Below, in pieces: positions 48,028 through 58,222 of a DNA stretch of 64,000 nucleotides. Source of the stretch: Vibrio genomosp. F10 str. ZF-129 (GTDB lineage Bacteria > Pseudomonadota > Gammaproteobacteria > Enterobacterales > Vibrionaceae). Position 1 is the first letter of the stretch. Every line of letters begins with the position of its first letter. The notes under the pieces were generated by a model, which was given only the letters and a program-made list of their open reading frames with translations, did no database searches and was not told the origin of the DNA. The translations under genes were made by a program, and so were the position numbers. The stretch spans positions 1 through 64,000 of the forward strand of contig NZ_AJYQ02000010.1 of assembly GCF_000287055.2 (NCBI RefSeq). Reading direction: 5' to 3'.

Positions 48028-49365
48028 TTAAGACATCGCATCTTCTGTGATCAAATTATGTTTGTTCAATAACCGGTACATAGTAGCACGCGATACTCCG
48101 AGCTCTTTTGCAGCAATCGATACTTGCCCCGAGTGAGACTCTAACACCAATAAGAGTGCGTCTCTTTCACTGCGCTCTCGAATGCTCTTTAAACTACGTC
48201 GACCATCATGTCGTTTCGGCAGATCCAATTGAGACTCGTCGATCATAACGTTATCAGACATCAAGACAATGCGTTTGATTTGATTCATTAGCTCTCGTAC
48301 ATTTCCTGGCCAGTGATAACGTGTTAAGTCTCTGATCGCATCTTCAGAAAAACTTCGAGCTTGAGCATTAAATTCTTTTGAATACTCTTGCAGGAAATGG
48401 CGAGCAAGTAGAGCAACATCGCCCGCTCTTTCTTTTATGCTAGGGACATTAATCCGCAGCACATTAATGTAGTGATAGAGTTCTTCATTAAAATCACCAT
48501 CAATCAGTGCTTTTTCGATATCAGAAGAATTCGCCGCTAAAATTCTCACATCCACTTCTTTACGGCCATCAGGCGTATCCACGACCCCTTCTTGTAAAAA
48601 ACGCAGTAAATTCAATTGCTGTGACTTAGGTAAGGTTAAAATATCGTTCAGCAGAATCGTGCCACCGTCCGCCTTTTCAAGCATCGATACTTGAGTACCA
48701 TCTTCTTGGTTAATGCCAAAAAAATCACACTCAATACGTCTTTCTGACATAGCACGACAATTCACCGAAATAAATTCTTGTTGAGATCGTGCTGATGTCT
48801 TGTGCACCGCCTTTGCAACGGTCTCCTTACCCGTACCACTTTCCCCGTAGATCAAAATGGATACGTCCGTTGGGCCAACACGTTTGATTTGATCTCGTAG
48901 GCGTTTCATTGGAATCGAATCACCAATAAGCCCCATATCACTCATTGAGCCATAATTTGGCCACACTTTTTTCTCGAGTTTTAACATACCAAGTTGGTGT
49001 CCTATGGTATTCAAAAGCTGAGCGTCAGGGATAGGAGAAGTGAAAAAATCAATACAGAAGTTAACAATAAACTGGCAAATGGTATCAGAGCTCAGTTGTG
49101 ATTCACGGATAAATGCAAGCCAACGAACTTGCTTGTGCTTACTGACTAAGTTAGCGATACCATTGAGACTAAACTCGTCATGACTCAAGTCCACAATGCC
49201 GATACATGGGCCGGTCTCACTAAAAAGCGCATCAGCCTTACGTAAATCTGCACATGAAGTACAACGCCAACCAACTTGCTCTAGTACCGAAAGCCAGGGT
49301 TCATGTGTCCCACCAACAACGACAAGTGAACCTGGGACAGAATCCATACGGAATTGGCTACCCAT
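48028..49365 (-). CDS. vpsR: Biofilm master activator VpsR (NtrC-like, c-di-GMP-responsive)
   Basis: 445-aa regulator that in V. cholerae binds c-di-GMP and activates vps polysaccharide, vpsT and related genes. Receiver-like domain (1-130) with conserved Asp59 (GIVDLSHDEF), AAA+ domain with Walker A GESGTGKE (about 170), and C-terminal Fis-type HTH (SIAAKELGVSRATMYRLLNKH). The sigma54-contact GAFTGA loop is absent; the equivalent place reads DFFGINQEDG, agreeing with VpsR acting with sigma70. The sequence matches V. cholerae VpsR closely as I remember it. Confidence 0.95.
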   Translation of the reverse strand: MGSQFRMDSVPGSLVVVGGTHEPWLSVLEQVGWRCTSCADLRKADALFSETGPCIGIVDLSHDEFSLNGIANLVSKHKQVRWLAFIRESQLSSDTICQFIVNFCIDFFTSPIPDAQLLNTIGHQLGMLKLEKKVWPNYGSMSDMGLIGDSIPMKRLRDQIKRVGPTDVSILIYGESGTGKETVAKAVHKTSARSQQEFISVNCRAMSERRIECDFFGINQEDGTQVSMLEKADGGTILLNDILTLPKSQQLNLLRFLQEGVVDTPDGRKEVDVRILAANSSDIEKALIDGDFNEELYHYINVLRINVPSIKERAGDVALLARHFLQEYSKEFNAQARSFSEDAIRDLTRYHWPGNVRELMNQIKRIVLMSDNVMIDESQLDLPKRHDGRRSLKSIRERSERDALLLVLESHSGQVSIAAKELGVSRATMYRLLNKHNLITEDAMS

Positions 49366-49683
49366 TATTATGTTCCTTATATTGATTTTTTAAATTTATA
49401 TCTAAGCCGTGAATACCTAACGGTAGTAGCCGTTACATTATCGAGACTGGCCGAGATAATCTGTCTCAATACTTAGACTAGGCCCCGAATAATCATTTAT
49501 ACAACTATTTTGGTCACATACATTCAAGTTAACTATAAAATCACGCGCATAAAACCATAATCTTCGTTAATTTCGACGCTTGTCAGTAAAAAAAAGCCAC
49601 CCGAAGGTGGCTTTTTTTAGTTATTGATAAACAAGGAGTTAATGACGGATAATCTTTAAATCAGATCGCCACTGACGAACGCC
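49366..49683 (-). other. vpsR upstream region (318 bp)
   Basis: Contains an inverted repeat TAACGG-N6-CCGTTA (49418-49435) and GAGAC / GTCTC (49443-49447, 49463-49467), both in the vpsR leader or promoter, and the lysS terminator at its far end. No gene seen. Confidence 0.45.
49588..49618. terminator. Terminator of prfB-lysS
   Basis: AAAAAGCCACC / GGTGGCTTTTT stem (49591-49601, 49606-49616), CGAA loop, flanked by A- and T-runs. Confidence 0.9.
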
Positions 49684-51216
49684 TTACGACTGTGGACGCA
49701 TTGCCGGGAACAAGATCACGTCACGGATTGTGTGCGTGTTAGTAAATAGCATCGCTAGGCGATCGATACCAATACCTTGACCCGCTGTTGGCGGTAGGCC
49801 GTGCTCTAGTGCAGTAATGTAGTCTGCATCGTAGTACATAGCTTCGTCATCACCCGCGTCTTTTGCGTTAACTTGTGCTTTGAAACGCTCATCTTGGTCT
49901 TGTGCATCGTTAAGCTCAGAGAAACCGTTCGCTACTTCACGGCCACCGATGAAGAACTCAAAGCGGTCTGTGAAGAATGGGTTGCTGTCGCTACGACGAG
50001 CCAGTGGAGAGATGTCCGCTGGGTAACCCGTGATGAACGTTGGTTGAATTAGCTGAGGCTCAGCCGTTTCACCAAAGATCTCTTCAAGAAGCTGACCACA
50101 TGTCCAGAACTTCTCAACGTACAGACCTACTTCTTCTGCAATTTTAACCATCAATTCTCTGTTCTGAAGATCGTCTTCAGTTAGAGCTTGGATGTTTGCA
50201 TTTTCAGGTGTGTAGTGTTTGATTGCATCGAACATGCTCATGCGAGCGTAAGTGCCACCGAACTCAACGGTTTCGTCGCCGTAAGGCATAGAAGTAGAAC
50301 CAAGAACGTCCATCGCTGCAGTGCTTAGCATCTCTTCCGTTAGATCCATTAGATCTTTGTAGTCAGAGTACGCTTGGTAGAATTCCATCATTGTGAATTC
50401 TGGGTTGTGACGTGGAGAAAGACCTTCGTTACGGAAGTTACGGTTGATCTCGAATACACGGTCAAAACCACCCACCACTAGACGCTTAAGGTAAAGCTCA
50501 GGTGCAACACGTAGGTACATGTCGATGTCTAGTGCGTTGTGATGAGTGATGAATGGACGTGCTGTTGCACCGCCTGGGATCACGTGCATCATTGGCGTTT
50601 CAACTTCTAGGTAGCCTTTTGAGCTCATGAAGTTACGGATTGAAGACACAAGCTTAGAACGCACGATGAATGTGTTACGAGAGTCTTCGTTCACGATTAG
50701 GTCAACGTAACGCTGACGGTAACGCATCTCTTGGTCAGTTAGACCGTGGAACTTCTCTGGCAGAGGACGAAGTGCTTTCGTTAGCAATTCAAACTCTTCC
50801 ATGTTCACGTAAAGGTCGCCTTTACCAGACTTGTGAAGCGCACCTTTAACACCGATGATGTCACCGATATCTAGGCCTTGGTACTTCTCTTTTAGTACTT
50901 TTTGAACGTCTTTCGCTGCGTATGCTTGGATACGACCAGAAGTTTCTTGAATCGCAAGGAATGGACCACGCTTCGCCATAATACGACCAGCGATCGCAAC
51001 GATGTGGTTAAGCTCTTCTAGCTCTTCCTTAGTCTTCTCACCGAATTCCGCTTGAAGGTCGCCAGCTAGGTGCTCACGACGGAAGTCATTTGGGTGACCG
51101 TTAGCTTTGCAGTTCAGGCGGATGTGATCCAGCTTGCTGCGGCGCTCAGCGATTAGTTTGTTCTCTTCAGGTGAAGAAGCTTCTTGTGCGTTTTCGTTTT
51201 GAACAGCATCAGTCAT
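49684..51216 (-). CDS. lysS: Lysyl-tRNA synthetase LysS (class II)
   Basis: 510-aa class II synthetase: N-terminal OB-fold anticodon-binding domain (about 70-150), then the catalytic core with motif 2 around [28 protein letters not shown] sequence and motif 3 [11 protein letters not shown]. Downstream of prfB (98-bp gap), the conserved prfB-lysS operon. Strongly biased codon use suggests high expression. Confidence 0.98.
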   Translation of the reverse strand: MTDAVQNENAQEASSPEENKLIAERRSKLDHIRLNCKANGHPNDFRREHLAGDLQAEFGEKTKEELEELNHIVAIAGRIMAKRGPFLAIQETSGRIQAYAAKDVQKVLKEKYQGLDIGDIIGVKGALHKSGKGDLYVNMEEFELLTKALRPLPEKFHGLTDQEMRYRQRYVDLIVNEDSRNTFIVRSKLVSSIRNFMSSKGYLEVETPMMHVIPGGATARPFITHHNALDIDMYLRVAPELYLKRLVVGGFDRVFEINRNFRNEGLSPRHNPEFTMMEFYQAYSDYKDLMDLTEEMLSTAAMDVLGSTSMPYGDETVEFGGTYARMSMFDAIKHYTPENANIQALTEDDLQNRELMVKIAEEVGLYVEKFWTCGQLLEEIFGETAEPQLIQPTFITGYPADISPLARRSDSNPFFTDRFEFFIGGREVANGFSELNDAQDQDERFKAQVNAKDAGDDEAMYYDADYITALEHGLPPTAGQGIGIDRLAMLFTNTHTIRDVILFPAMRPQS

Positions 51217-51274
51217 TAGAGATGTACCCTGCTTTTATAATTTGGACAGCTATATTTTTTCAAATATAGGCATT

Positions 51275-51318
51275 TTTACCAATATTATTGGTAAAGCTTA
51301 ATAGTTGGTAAAGCTTAC
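51275..51318. repeat. Palindrome and 18-bp-period duplication in the prfB-lysS spacer
   Basis: TTTACCAATA (51275-51284), one base, and TATTGGTAAA (51286-51295) form a perfect inverted repeat. TTGGTAAAGCTTA occurs at 51288-51300 and again at 51306-51318, the second copy covering the prfB stop codon. Confidence 0.7.
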
Positions 51319-52413
51319 AGACCTGATTTCAGGCTAGCTTCAATAAACTTGTCTAAGTCACCGTCAAGAACCGCTTGAGTGTTACGGTTTTCGATGCCGG
51401 TGCGCAAATCTTTGATACGAGAATCATCCAGTACGTAAGAGCGGATTTGACTGCCCCAACCGATGTCTGATTTCGTTTCTTCGCTCGCTTGTTTTTCAGC
51501 ATTTTGTTTTTGAATCTCAAGTTCAAAAAGCTTAGCACGTAGCTGCTTCATCGCTTGATCTTTGTTCTTATGCTGCGAACGGTCATTCTGACATTGAACC
51601 ACAGTGTTGGTTGGAACGTGAGTAATACGTACCGCCGATTCAGTGGTGTTTACGTGCTGACCACCAGCGCCAGAGGCACGGTATACGTCAATACGTAAGT
51701 CAGAAGGATTAATGTCGATCGTAATGTTGTCATCAATCTCTGGGTAGATAAACGCAGATGCAAATGAAGTATGACGACGGCCACTTGAATCAAATGGTGA
51801 CTTACGAACCAGACGGTGAACACCAGTCTCTGTGCGTAACCAACCATAAGCGTACTCACCAGAAATACGTATTGTTGCGCCTTTCAGGCCTGCAACATCA
51901 CCATCAGAAACTTCAATCACTTCCGTCTTAAAGCCTTTCGCTTCAGCCCAACGCAAATACATGCGTAACATCATTGATGTCCAGTCTTGAGCCTCTGTGC
52001 CGCCCGAGCCTGACTGCAAGTCAATGTAGCAATCTGAAGCGTCGTGATCACCTGAAAACATACGACGGAATTCAAGTTTGCCTAACTTGGCTTCAAGCTC
52101 AGCAAGTTCCGGTTCAATTTCATCAAAAGTTTCTTGATCGCCTTCTTCAACCGCAAGCTCCAACAAACCATCGACATCTTCAACCCCTTGGTCAAGCAAG
52201 TCGATCGTTTCTACTATCGCTTCAAGTGATGCACGTTCTTTACCAAGTGCTTGCGCACGATCCGGGTCGTTCCATACATCCGGTTGTTCTAGTTCTGCGT
52301 TTACTTCTTCTAGACGCTCTTTTCTTGCGTCATAGTCAAAGGTACCCCCTCAGGATATTTGTGCGCTCAGACACATCCTGAAGACGGTTTTTAATAGGAT
52401 TGATTTCAAACAT
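51315..52413 (-). CDS. prfB: Peptide chain release factor 2 (RF2), programmed +1 frameshift
   Basis: Recognises UAA/UGA stop codons. Translation starts at ATG 52413 ([10 protein letters not shown]), meets UGA at codon 26 in CTTTGAC (52335-52341) with the SD-like AGGGGG just upstream, and continues in the +1 frame as [11 protein letters not shown]. This gives 365 aa, the length of E. coli RF2. The SPF anticodon tripeptide ([11 protein letters not shown]) and the GGQ loop ([11 protein letters not shown]) are both present. This is the classic autoregulatory frameshift, not a pseudogene: low RF2 lets ribosomes shift and make more. Confidence 0.97.
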
Positions 52414-52505
52414 TTTAGCTCATCATTTGTGAGTAGAATTTAACCGAGAAAGTTTACTGAAAAATGTGATGAAGATACAGAAAAAACCGAGGTGAAATAG
52501 AAATA

Positions 52506-52535
52506 AAAAAGGCCGATGTTTTCATCGGCCTTTTT
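52506..52535. terminator. Bidirectional terminator at the brnQ end
   Basis: AAAAAGGCCGATG / CATCGGCCTTTTT stem (52506-52518, 52523-52535). Confidence 0.9.
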
Positions 52536-52557
52536 CAATTCATCATGCACAGAAAGC

Positions 52558-53874
52558 CTATAGAACGGTATCTTCTACGAAGACTTGATCAACGGCTTTA
52601 CCAATAAAGAACATGCATATAATCGAAGCGAAAGTAGGAAGCACCCATCCCATTCCAACTTCAAACAGCGGTAGCATATTTAATGCTGAAACATCGAGCC
52701 CGGCCACTTTTGCAGCATCAATAAGGGCAAAGATTAATGCTACAAGCACCACAACACGATAAGCCACAACCGGATTTGGCAGCTTTTCACGCACAAACGC
52801 TAGCACAACAAGTGCAATAGCTACGGGATAAAGAGCAAAAAGAACAGGTACAGAGAGGGAAATCAGCTGAGATAGACCCACATTCGCGACAAGTGCGCAA
52901 ATTCCACCAATAATCAGAACCCACTTCTTATAAGACAATGACGTTAACGAGCTGAAGTAATCTGAACAAGCAGAAATCAAGCCAATTGCCGTGGTTAGAC
53001 ACGCCAATAATACAATCACCGACAAGACCAGTTGCCCATAAGGACCAAACAGCGCTTGAACGTACAAGCTTAAGACCACGCCACCGTTATCCGCCCCTGA
53101 AGCCACGACCGCACTGGTTGCCCCCAAGTAAAAAAGAGAAATATAGACAAAGGCTAAACCCGCAGCTGCGATGCACGCGGCACTGATCAAATATTTTGCC
53201 GTCGCGCTGCGTTCAGTGATCCCTTTGCTACGCAGAGCATCAACAATCAACATACCAAACATCAGCGAGCCAAACGTGTCCATCGTGTTATACCCTTCCA
53301 GGAAACCTTTGGTTAACGGTTGTGTCGCATACTCACCTTGAGCGGCAAGCATTTCGCCTTGTGGATCAACAAATACCGCCACCGCTAGAATGATCAAGCC
53401 AATGAATAGGACAGGCGTCAATACCTTACCAATCACATCGATAAGACGGCCTTGTGACCAAGCAAAGAACATAGCGATAGCAAAAAAGGCCGTGGAAAAC
53501 AGGGCTAAGTCGACTTGGCCAGCATCAGTTAAAAAGGGGCGAACTGCCATCTCGTAGGCAACTAATCCAGTACGAGGGGCAGCAAAAGCAGGACCGATGA
53601 TGATAAAAATAAGTACAGCGATAAGCGTTGCAGCGCGCACTGGTAGATCTTTCGTCAGATGTCCCCAAGAGCCTCCGACTTTCGCCACAGCGATGATGGT
53701 GATAAGCGGCAATCCGACCGCGGTGGCAAGAAATCCAATCATCGCAGGCATTAGGTTTTCACCAGCTAACTGCCCTGCCAATGGTGGAAATATAATGTTG
53801 CCTGCCCCTAAGAAAAAAGCAAACAGCATAAAGCCTACGGCTATAATGTCTGTCAATTTTAAAGTCTGCTTCAC
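52558..53874 (-). CDS. brnQ: Branched-chain amino acid:cation symporter BrnQ
   Basis: 438-aa inner-membrane LIV-II family carrier for Leu/Ile/Val, about 12 membrane segments. Family hallmarks include the N-terminal FAFFLGAGNIIFPPLAG (about 18-34) and TMDTFGSLMFGMLIV (about 195). Vibrios carry several brnQ paralogues, so the specificity of this copy is not fixed. Monocistronic, divergent from trmN6. Confidence 0.95.
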   Translation of the reverse strand: MKQTLKLTDIIAVGFMLFAFFLGAGNIIFPPLAGQLAGENLMPAMIGFLATAVGLPLITIIAVAKVGGSWGHLTKDLPVRAATLIAVLIFIIIGPAFAAPRTGLVAYEMAVRPFLTDAGQVDLALFSTAFFAIAMFFAWSQGRLIDVIGKVLTPVLFIGLIILAVAVFVDPQGEMLAAQGEYATQPLTKGFLEGYNTMDTFGSLMFGMLIVDALRSKGITERSATAKYLISAACIAAAGLAFVYISLFYLGATSAVVASGADNGGVVLSLYVQALFGPYGQLVLSVIVLLACLTTAIGLISACSDYFSSLTSLSYKKWVLIIGGICALVANVGLSQLISLSVPVLFALYPVAIALVVLAFVREKLPNPVVAYRVVVLVALIFALIDAAKVAGLDVSALNMLPLFEVGMGWVLPTFASIICMFFIGKAVDQVFVEDTVL

Positions 53875-54181
53875 AGCTAACCCTTACTATAATGTTGAAC
53901 GATGTTATGTTTGCGTATTGTTGCTTTATCAGCACAATACCCTTTTATTTGGTCGCGAATAATGACGAAACCCTTATCAATTGGCAACCTCTGAGAGGTA
54001 AACACCATATTAATCTGCATTTTTATCTACAATGCAGTCAATAACACCATGCTTAGACAGATTAGCAGAACATAACAAAGAACAATCCGGCTACTTGCAT
54101 GAAAAAAAATAGCATAAAAAACCAAACATTAAATTAACAACAGACACTTTTACCAACAAAGAGTGTTTTAACGGAATTATC
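53875..54181. other. Divergent brnQ-trmN6 spacer (307 bp)
   Basis: AT-rich; contains the 13-bp palindrome ACCTCTGAGAGGT (53988-54000). A 12-codon ATG frame near 54098 lacks a ribosome binding site. No other structure that I can support. Confidence 0.4.
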
Positions 54182-54901
54182 ATGAAATGTAGCACGTTAA
54201 AAACTAAGGGATTCAAATTTAAGCAGTTTTCTATTGAAGGTGGCCGTTCCGGCATGCCAGTGAGTACCGATGGGATTTTATTAGGCGCTTGGTCAAACCT
54301 CGACCTTATGAACACATGCCTGGATATAGGAACTGGAACCGGACTGTTATCTTTAATGGCAGCGCAAAGGCATAACACATTAGCCATCACTGCCATTGAT
54401 ATTGATCGTCACGCGATTGAGAGTGCGCAGCATAATTTTAGACAATCACCATGGGATGACCGCTTACAACTGATTGAAGGGGACATTCTCAAGGCTCCCA
54501 TGACCGCGCTTTTTGATGGCATCATCTGCAATCCGCCATACTTCAATTCAGGAGAGCAATCACACCATACGCAACGAGCCATCGCCAGACATACCGATAC
54601 TCTTGATCATCATGCATTACTTGAGCGTTCTTATGCACTAACCACCCCCTTAGGAACCGCCAACTTCATTTTGCCCATTTATGAAGGTCATCAACTTATT
54701 GCCAAAGCGAAACCACTCAATTGGCACGTTACCCGACTCTGTTATGTAAAGACGACTGAGCAGAAAACAGCATCTAGGCTATTGATAGAAATAAGTAAAA
54801 TGAAAACAGAGTTAGAAGAAACACACCTTGTCATTCACCAAGATGGGCAATACAGTAAAGAATTTCACTCATTGACTGAGAACTTTTATCTCAAGATGTA
54901 G
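54182..54901 (+). CDS. trmN6: tRNA1(Val) (adenine37-N6)-methyltransferase TrmN6 (YfiC)
   Basis: 239-aa SAM-dependent enzyme adding m6A37 to tRNA-Val. SAM motif I is LDIGTGTGLLSLM (about 40-52), and the catalytic N6-adenine motif NPPY is intact (ICNPPYFNSG). Length matches E. coli YfiC (245). Upstream of srmB on the same strand with a 90-bp spacer; in E. coli trmN6 and srmB are divergent neighbours, so the association is conserved. Confidence 0.94.
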   Translation: MKCSTLKTKGFKFKQFSIEGGRSGMPVSTDGILLGAWSNLDLMNTCLDIGTGTGLLSLMAAQRHNTLAITAIDIDRHAIESAQHNFRQSPWDDRLQLIEGDILKAPMTALFDGIICNPPYFNSGEQSHHTQRAIARHTDTLDHHALLERSYALTTPLGTANFILPIYEGHQLIAKAKPLNWHVTRLCYVKTTEQKTASRLLIEISKMKTELEETHLVIHQDGQYSKEFHSLTENFYLKM

Positions 54902-54909
54902 AAATATCA

Positions 54910-54939
54910 TGTGATCATAATCACTAATACATCTATAAT
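54910..54939 (+). promoter_or_regulatory. CRP site overlapping the srmB promoter
   Basis: TGTGATCATAATCACT (54910-54925) matches TGTGA-N6-TCACA at nine of ten positions. A -10 TATAAT is at 54934-54939, so the site covers the -35 position, where bound CRP would more likely repress than activate. Confidence 0.6.
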
Positions 54940-54991
54940 ATCCGACCTAATTTTTGCCATAACACGCCTATCGGCTTGTGGAGATACTACA

Positions 54992-56242
54992 GTGATCAGA
55001 ACTTTTGCTGACCTTGATCTAGATGAAACCCTTATTACAGCGATAGAAGAGCTGGGGTTTGAGCGCCCAACGCAAATTCAAGAAGATGCGATCCCACAAG
55101 CTCTAGATGGCAAAGACATTCTTGCCTCTGCACCGACAGGAACAGGTAAAACCGCTGCTTTTTCACTTCCAGCGTTGCAATACCTGCTTGATTTTCCTAG
55201 AAAAAGACCAGGGCCTGCTCGTGTATTGATCCTAACACCAACACGAGAGCTAGCGATGCAGGTAGCCGATGAAGCTCGTGCGTTGGCTAAAAACACACGC
55301 TTGAATGTCTTCACTATTACAGGCGGTGTTCAGTATCAGGAACATGCTGATATTCTTGCTCAAACGCAAGATATCGTGGTGGCCACACCGGGTCGCTTGA
55401 TGGAATACATTGAATCAGAGCGCTTTGACTGCCGTGCGATTGAATGGCTTATTCTCGATGAAGCTGACCGCATGCTAGACATGGGATTTGCGCCTGTTGT
55501 CGATAGACTGGCGGCTGAGTGTCGCTGGCGCAAACAAACCCTACTCTTCTCTGCAACACTTGAAGGCCGAGGTGTGGAAGGCTTTACTGCTGATCTTTTA
55601 AAAAACCCAGCAGAAGTGACAGCCGATCCTTCTCGCCGTGAGCGCAAGAAGATCACGCAATGGTATCACCGCGCTGATAGCATGGAACACAAGCTCGCAT
55701 TACTTAAAAAAATACTGACCGATCAAGCGGATCGATCTATCGTATTTTTGAAAACTCGTGAACGTTTAGCCGAGCTACGTATTGAGCTTGAAAAAGCACA
55801 AATCCCATGTGCATGGATCCAGGGTGAAATGCCACAGGATCGTCGTAACAATGCCATCACTCGTTTCCGAGAAGGGACGGTTAACGTTCTTCTTGCTACG
55901 GATGTTGCTGCTCGTGGAATCGATCTTCCCGATGTAAGCCACGTGATCAACTACGACATGCCACGCTCAGCCGATACTTACTTACACCGCATTGGCCGTA
56001 CTGCCCGCGCCGGTAAAAAAGGCAACGCTTTGTCTCTGGTAGAAGCACACGATCAGGCTATGCTTGAGCGTGTCGCGCGTTATATCGATGAAGAAATTAA
56101 AGAACGCTTCATTAAAGATATGCGCCCACAACATAAAAAAGCATCGACCAAGAAAAAGAAAAAAGACGTAACGAAAAAAGATGCAAAGAAAAAGACCACT
56201 AAGAAAAAAGCGGTTAAGAAAAAGAACACAAAGAAGAAGTAA
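54992..56242 (+). CDS. srmB: DEAD-box RNA helicase SrmB
   Basis: 416-aa ATP-dependent helicase for early 50S subunit assembly. Motifs: Q motif (GFERPTQIQ), Walker A APTGTGKT, DEAD in LDEADRMLDMGF, SAT, and HRIGRTARAG. GTG 54992 is used (GGAG 8 bp upstream), giving MIRTFADLDLDE like E. coli SrmB; the frame is open to 54911 but starts on the CRP site. The last 36 residues are a lysine-dominated tail, longer runs of Lys than in E. coli, presumably for RNA binding. Confidence 0.94.
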   Translation: MIRTFADLDLDETLITAIEELGFERPTQIQEDAIPQALDGKDILASAPTGTGKTAAFSLPALQYLLDFPRKRPGPARVLILTPTRELAMQVADEARALAKNTRLNVFTITGGVQYQEHADILAQTQDIVVATPGRLMEYIESERFDCRAIEWLILDEADRMLDMGFAPVVDRLAAECRWRKQTLLFSATLEGRGVEGFTADLLKNPAEVTADPSRRERKKITQWYHRADSMEHKLALLKKILTDQADRSIVFLKTRERLAELRIELEKAQIPCAWIQGEMPQDRRNNAITRFREGTVNVLLATDVAARGIDLPDVSHVINYDMPRSADTYLHRIGRTARAGKKGNALSLVEAHDQAMLERVARYIDEEIKERFIKDMRPQHKKASTKKKKKDVTKKDAKKKTTKKKAVKKKNTKKK

Positions 56243-56288
56243 GTCACGTCTACGTTGAGTAGCAAAATACAAAAAGAGTAAAGAAATA

Positions 56289-56327
56289 AAAAAAGCCGAT
56301 ACTCATTGCTATGATTATCGGCTTTTT
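56289..56327. terminator. Bidirectional terminator between srmB and prfC
   Basis: AAAAAGCCGATA / TATCGGCTTTTT stem (about 56290-56301 and 56316-56327). Confidence 0.88.
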
Positions 56328-56413
56328 TATATCGGCGTATCGCTGAAAATATCGATTTATCATTGAAAAGGGAGCAGCGTATTAACCCTGCTCAAATTCA
56401 AATAGGAACCCGA

Positions 56414-58003
56414 TTAATGCTCACGAGTGGCGCGGAAATCAACGTCAGGGAATCGCTCTTTCGCTAAATTCAAATTCACCATCGTTGGCGCAATGTACGA
56501 CAGGTTATCACCACCATCTAACGCAATATTCGATTGATTTTTACGTTTAAACTCTTCAAGTTTCTTGTCGTCACTGCACTCAACCCAACGGGCCGTTGCC
56601 ACGTTGACACTTTCATAAATCGCTTCAACATTATATTCAGACTTCAATCGAGCCACGACCACATCAAACTGAAGCACACCCACTGCGCCAACGATAAGAT
56701 CATTGTTTTGCACCGGACGAAAAACCTGTACTGCCCCTTCTTCAGAAAGCTGTACAAGACCTTTTAATAGCTGCTTCTGTTTCAGCGGATCACGTAAACG
56801 AATACGACGGAATAACTCCGGTGCAAAGTTTGGAATACCAGAGAACTTCAAACTTTCACCTTGAGTAAAGGTATCGCCAATTTGAATCGTACCGTGGTTA
56901 TGCAAACCAATAATATCACCCGCGTACGCCTTTTCAGCGCGAGAACGATCACCGGCCATAAACGTAACGGCATCTGAAATGCTAACACTTTTTCCAGTGC
57001 GGACATGATTCATCTTCATGCCTTGATTATACGTACCCGATACAATGCGCATGAAAGCGATACGATCTCGGTGTTTAGGGTCCATATTGGCTTGAATCTT
57101 AAACACAAAGCCAGAGAATTTTTCCTCGGTAGCAACAACGTCACGCTCATTCGCTTGACGTGCTTGAGGAGCTGGAGCCCATTTAGTTAAGCCATCAAGC
57201 ATATGGTCAACGCCAAAGTTGCCCAGTGCAGTACCAAAGTAAACCGGTGTCAACTCACCCGCTAAGAACAGCTCCAGATCAAAGTCAGGGCAAGCACCGA
57301 CGACAAGCTCTATCTCTTCTCGAACGCTTTTTGCAAGGTCTGCGCCAACAGCCTCATCAAGTTCAGGGTTATCCAAACCTTTAACAATGCGAACTTCTTG
57401 AATCTCATGGCCATGGCCTGATTCGTATAAGATCGTTTCATCGCGATGAATGTGGTACACACCTTTAAATTCTTTACCACAACCAATGGGCCATGAGATA
57501 GGTGCACAAGCCATACCTAACTCACTTTCCACTTCGTCCAAGACTTCCATTGGATCACGAACGTCACGGTCAAGTTTATTCATAAAGGTAACGATAGGCG
57601 TATCACGTAAACGCGTCACCTCCATCAACTTACGAGTTCGATCCTCAACACCTTTTGCCGCATCGATAACCATCAAACATGAATCTACCGCGGTGAGTGT
57701 TCGGTAGGTATCTTCCGAGAAATCTTCGTGTCCTGGAGTATCAAGAAGATTCACTAGACAGTCATTGTACGGAAACTGCATCACAGACGTTGTTACCGAG
57801 ATACCACGCTCTTTTTCCATCTCCATCCAGTCTGATTTAGCATGCTGGTTAGAGCCACGACCTTTTACGGTTCCTGCTTTTTGAATAGCGTTTCCAAATA
57901 ACAGTACTTTTTCTGTAATGGTTGTTTTACCCGCATCCGGGTGAGAAATGATGGCGAACGTTCTACGCTTAGAAACTTCACCAATAAATGGACTATTTGA
58001 CAT
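56414..58003 (-). CDS. prfC: Peptide chain release factor 3 (RF3)
   Basis: 529-aa translational GTPase that ejects RF1/RF2 after peptide release. G1 is [10 protein letters not shown]2 region GISVTTSV, G3 DTPGHEDF, G4 NKLD. ATG 58003 ([15 protein letters not shown]) gives exactly the E. coli length; the open frame to 58075 is unsupported. Both stop-codon-release genes prfB and prfC are in this window, 4 kb apart. Divergent from the GGDEF-EAL gene. Confidence 0.98.
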   Translation of the reverse strand: MSNSPFIGEVSKRRTFAIISHPDAGKTTITEKVLLFGNAIQKAGTVKGRGSNQHAKSDWMEMEKERGISVTTSVMQFPYNDCLVNLLDTPGHEDFSEDTYRTLTAVDSCLMVIDAAKGVEDRTRKLMEVTRLRDTPIVTFMNKLDRDVRDPMEVLDEVESELGMACAPISWPIGCGKEFKGVYHIHRDETILYESGHGHEIQEVRIVKGLDNPELDEAVGADLAKSVREEIELVVGACPDFDLELFLAGELTPVYFGTALGNFGVDHMLDGLTKWAPAPQARQANERDVVATEEKFSGFVFKIQANMDPKHRDRIAFMRIVSGTYNQGMKMNHVRTGKSVSISDAVTFMAGDRSRAEKAYAGDIIGLHNHGTIQIGDTFTQGESLKFSGIPNFAPELFRRIRLRDPLKQKQLLKGLVQLSEEGAVQVFRPVQNNDLIVGAVGVLQFDVVVARLKSEYNVEAIYESVNVATARWVECSDDKKLEEFKRKNQSNIALDGGDNLSYIAPTMVNLNLAKERFPDVDFRATREH

Positions 58004-58222
58004 GAAAAGGTCTTCTTTTGGGCCAGCGGAGTATAGGTGACAAAGTAATATTGCCGAGCTAGCAGTTCGATTCAATTTTGCGCGATATTCTCGCTCATAT
58101 TTGCGATTGGAGCAACTAAAGCCCGATAGGGAGCCAGATTAATTCCATTACTCTCACTTTGTTATTAATTTATTGACTATTTTGAGCTATAACTAAATGA
58201 GTAGGTGGGACTAATAATAACT

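Noticed and set aside
54098..54136. 12-codon ATG frame in the brnQ-trmN6 spacer
   Set aside because: No Shine-Dalgarno, A-rich low-complexity sequence, too short to support.
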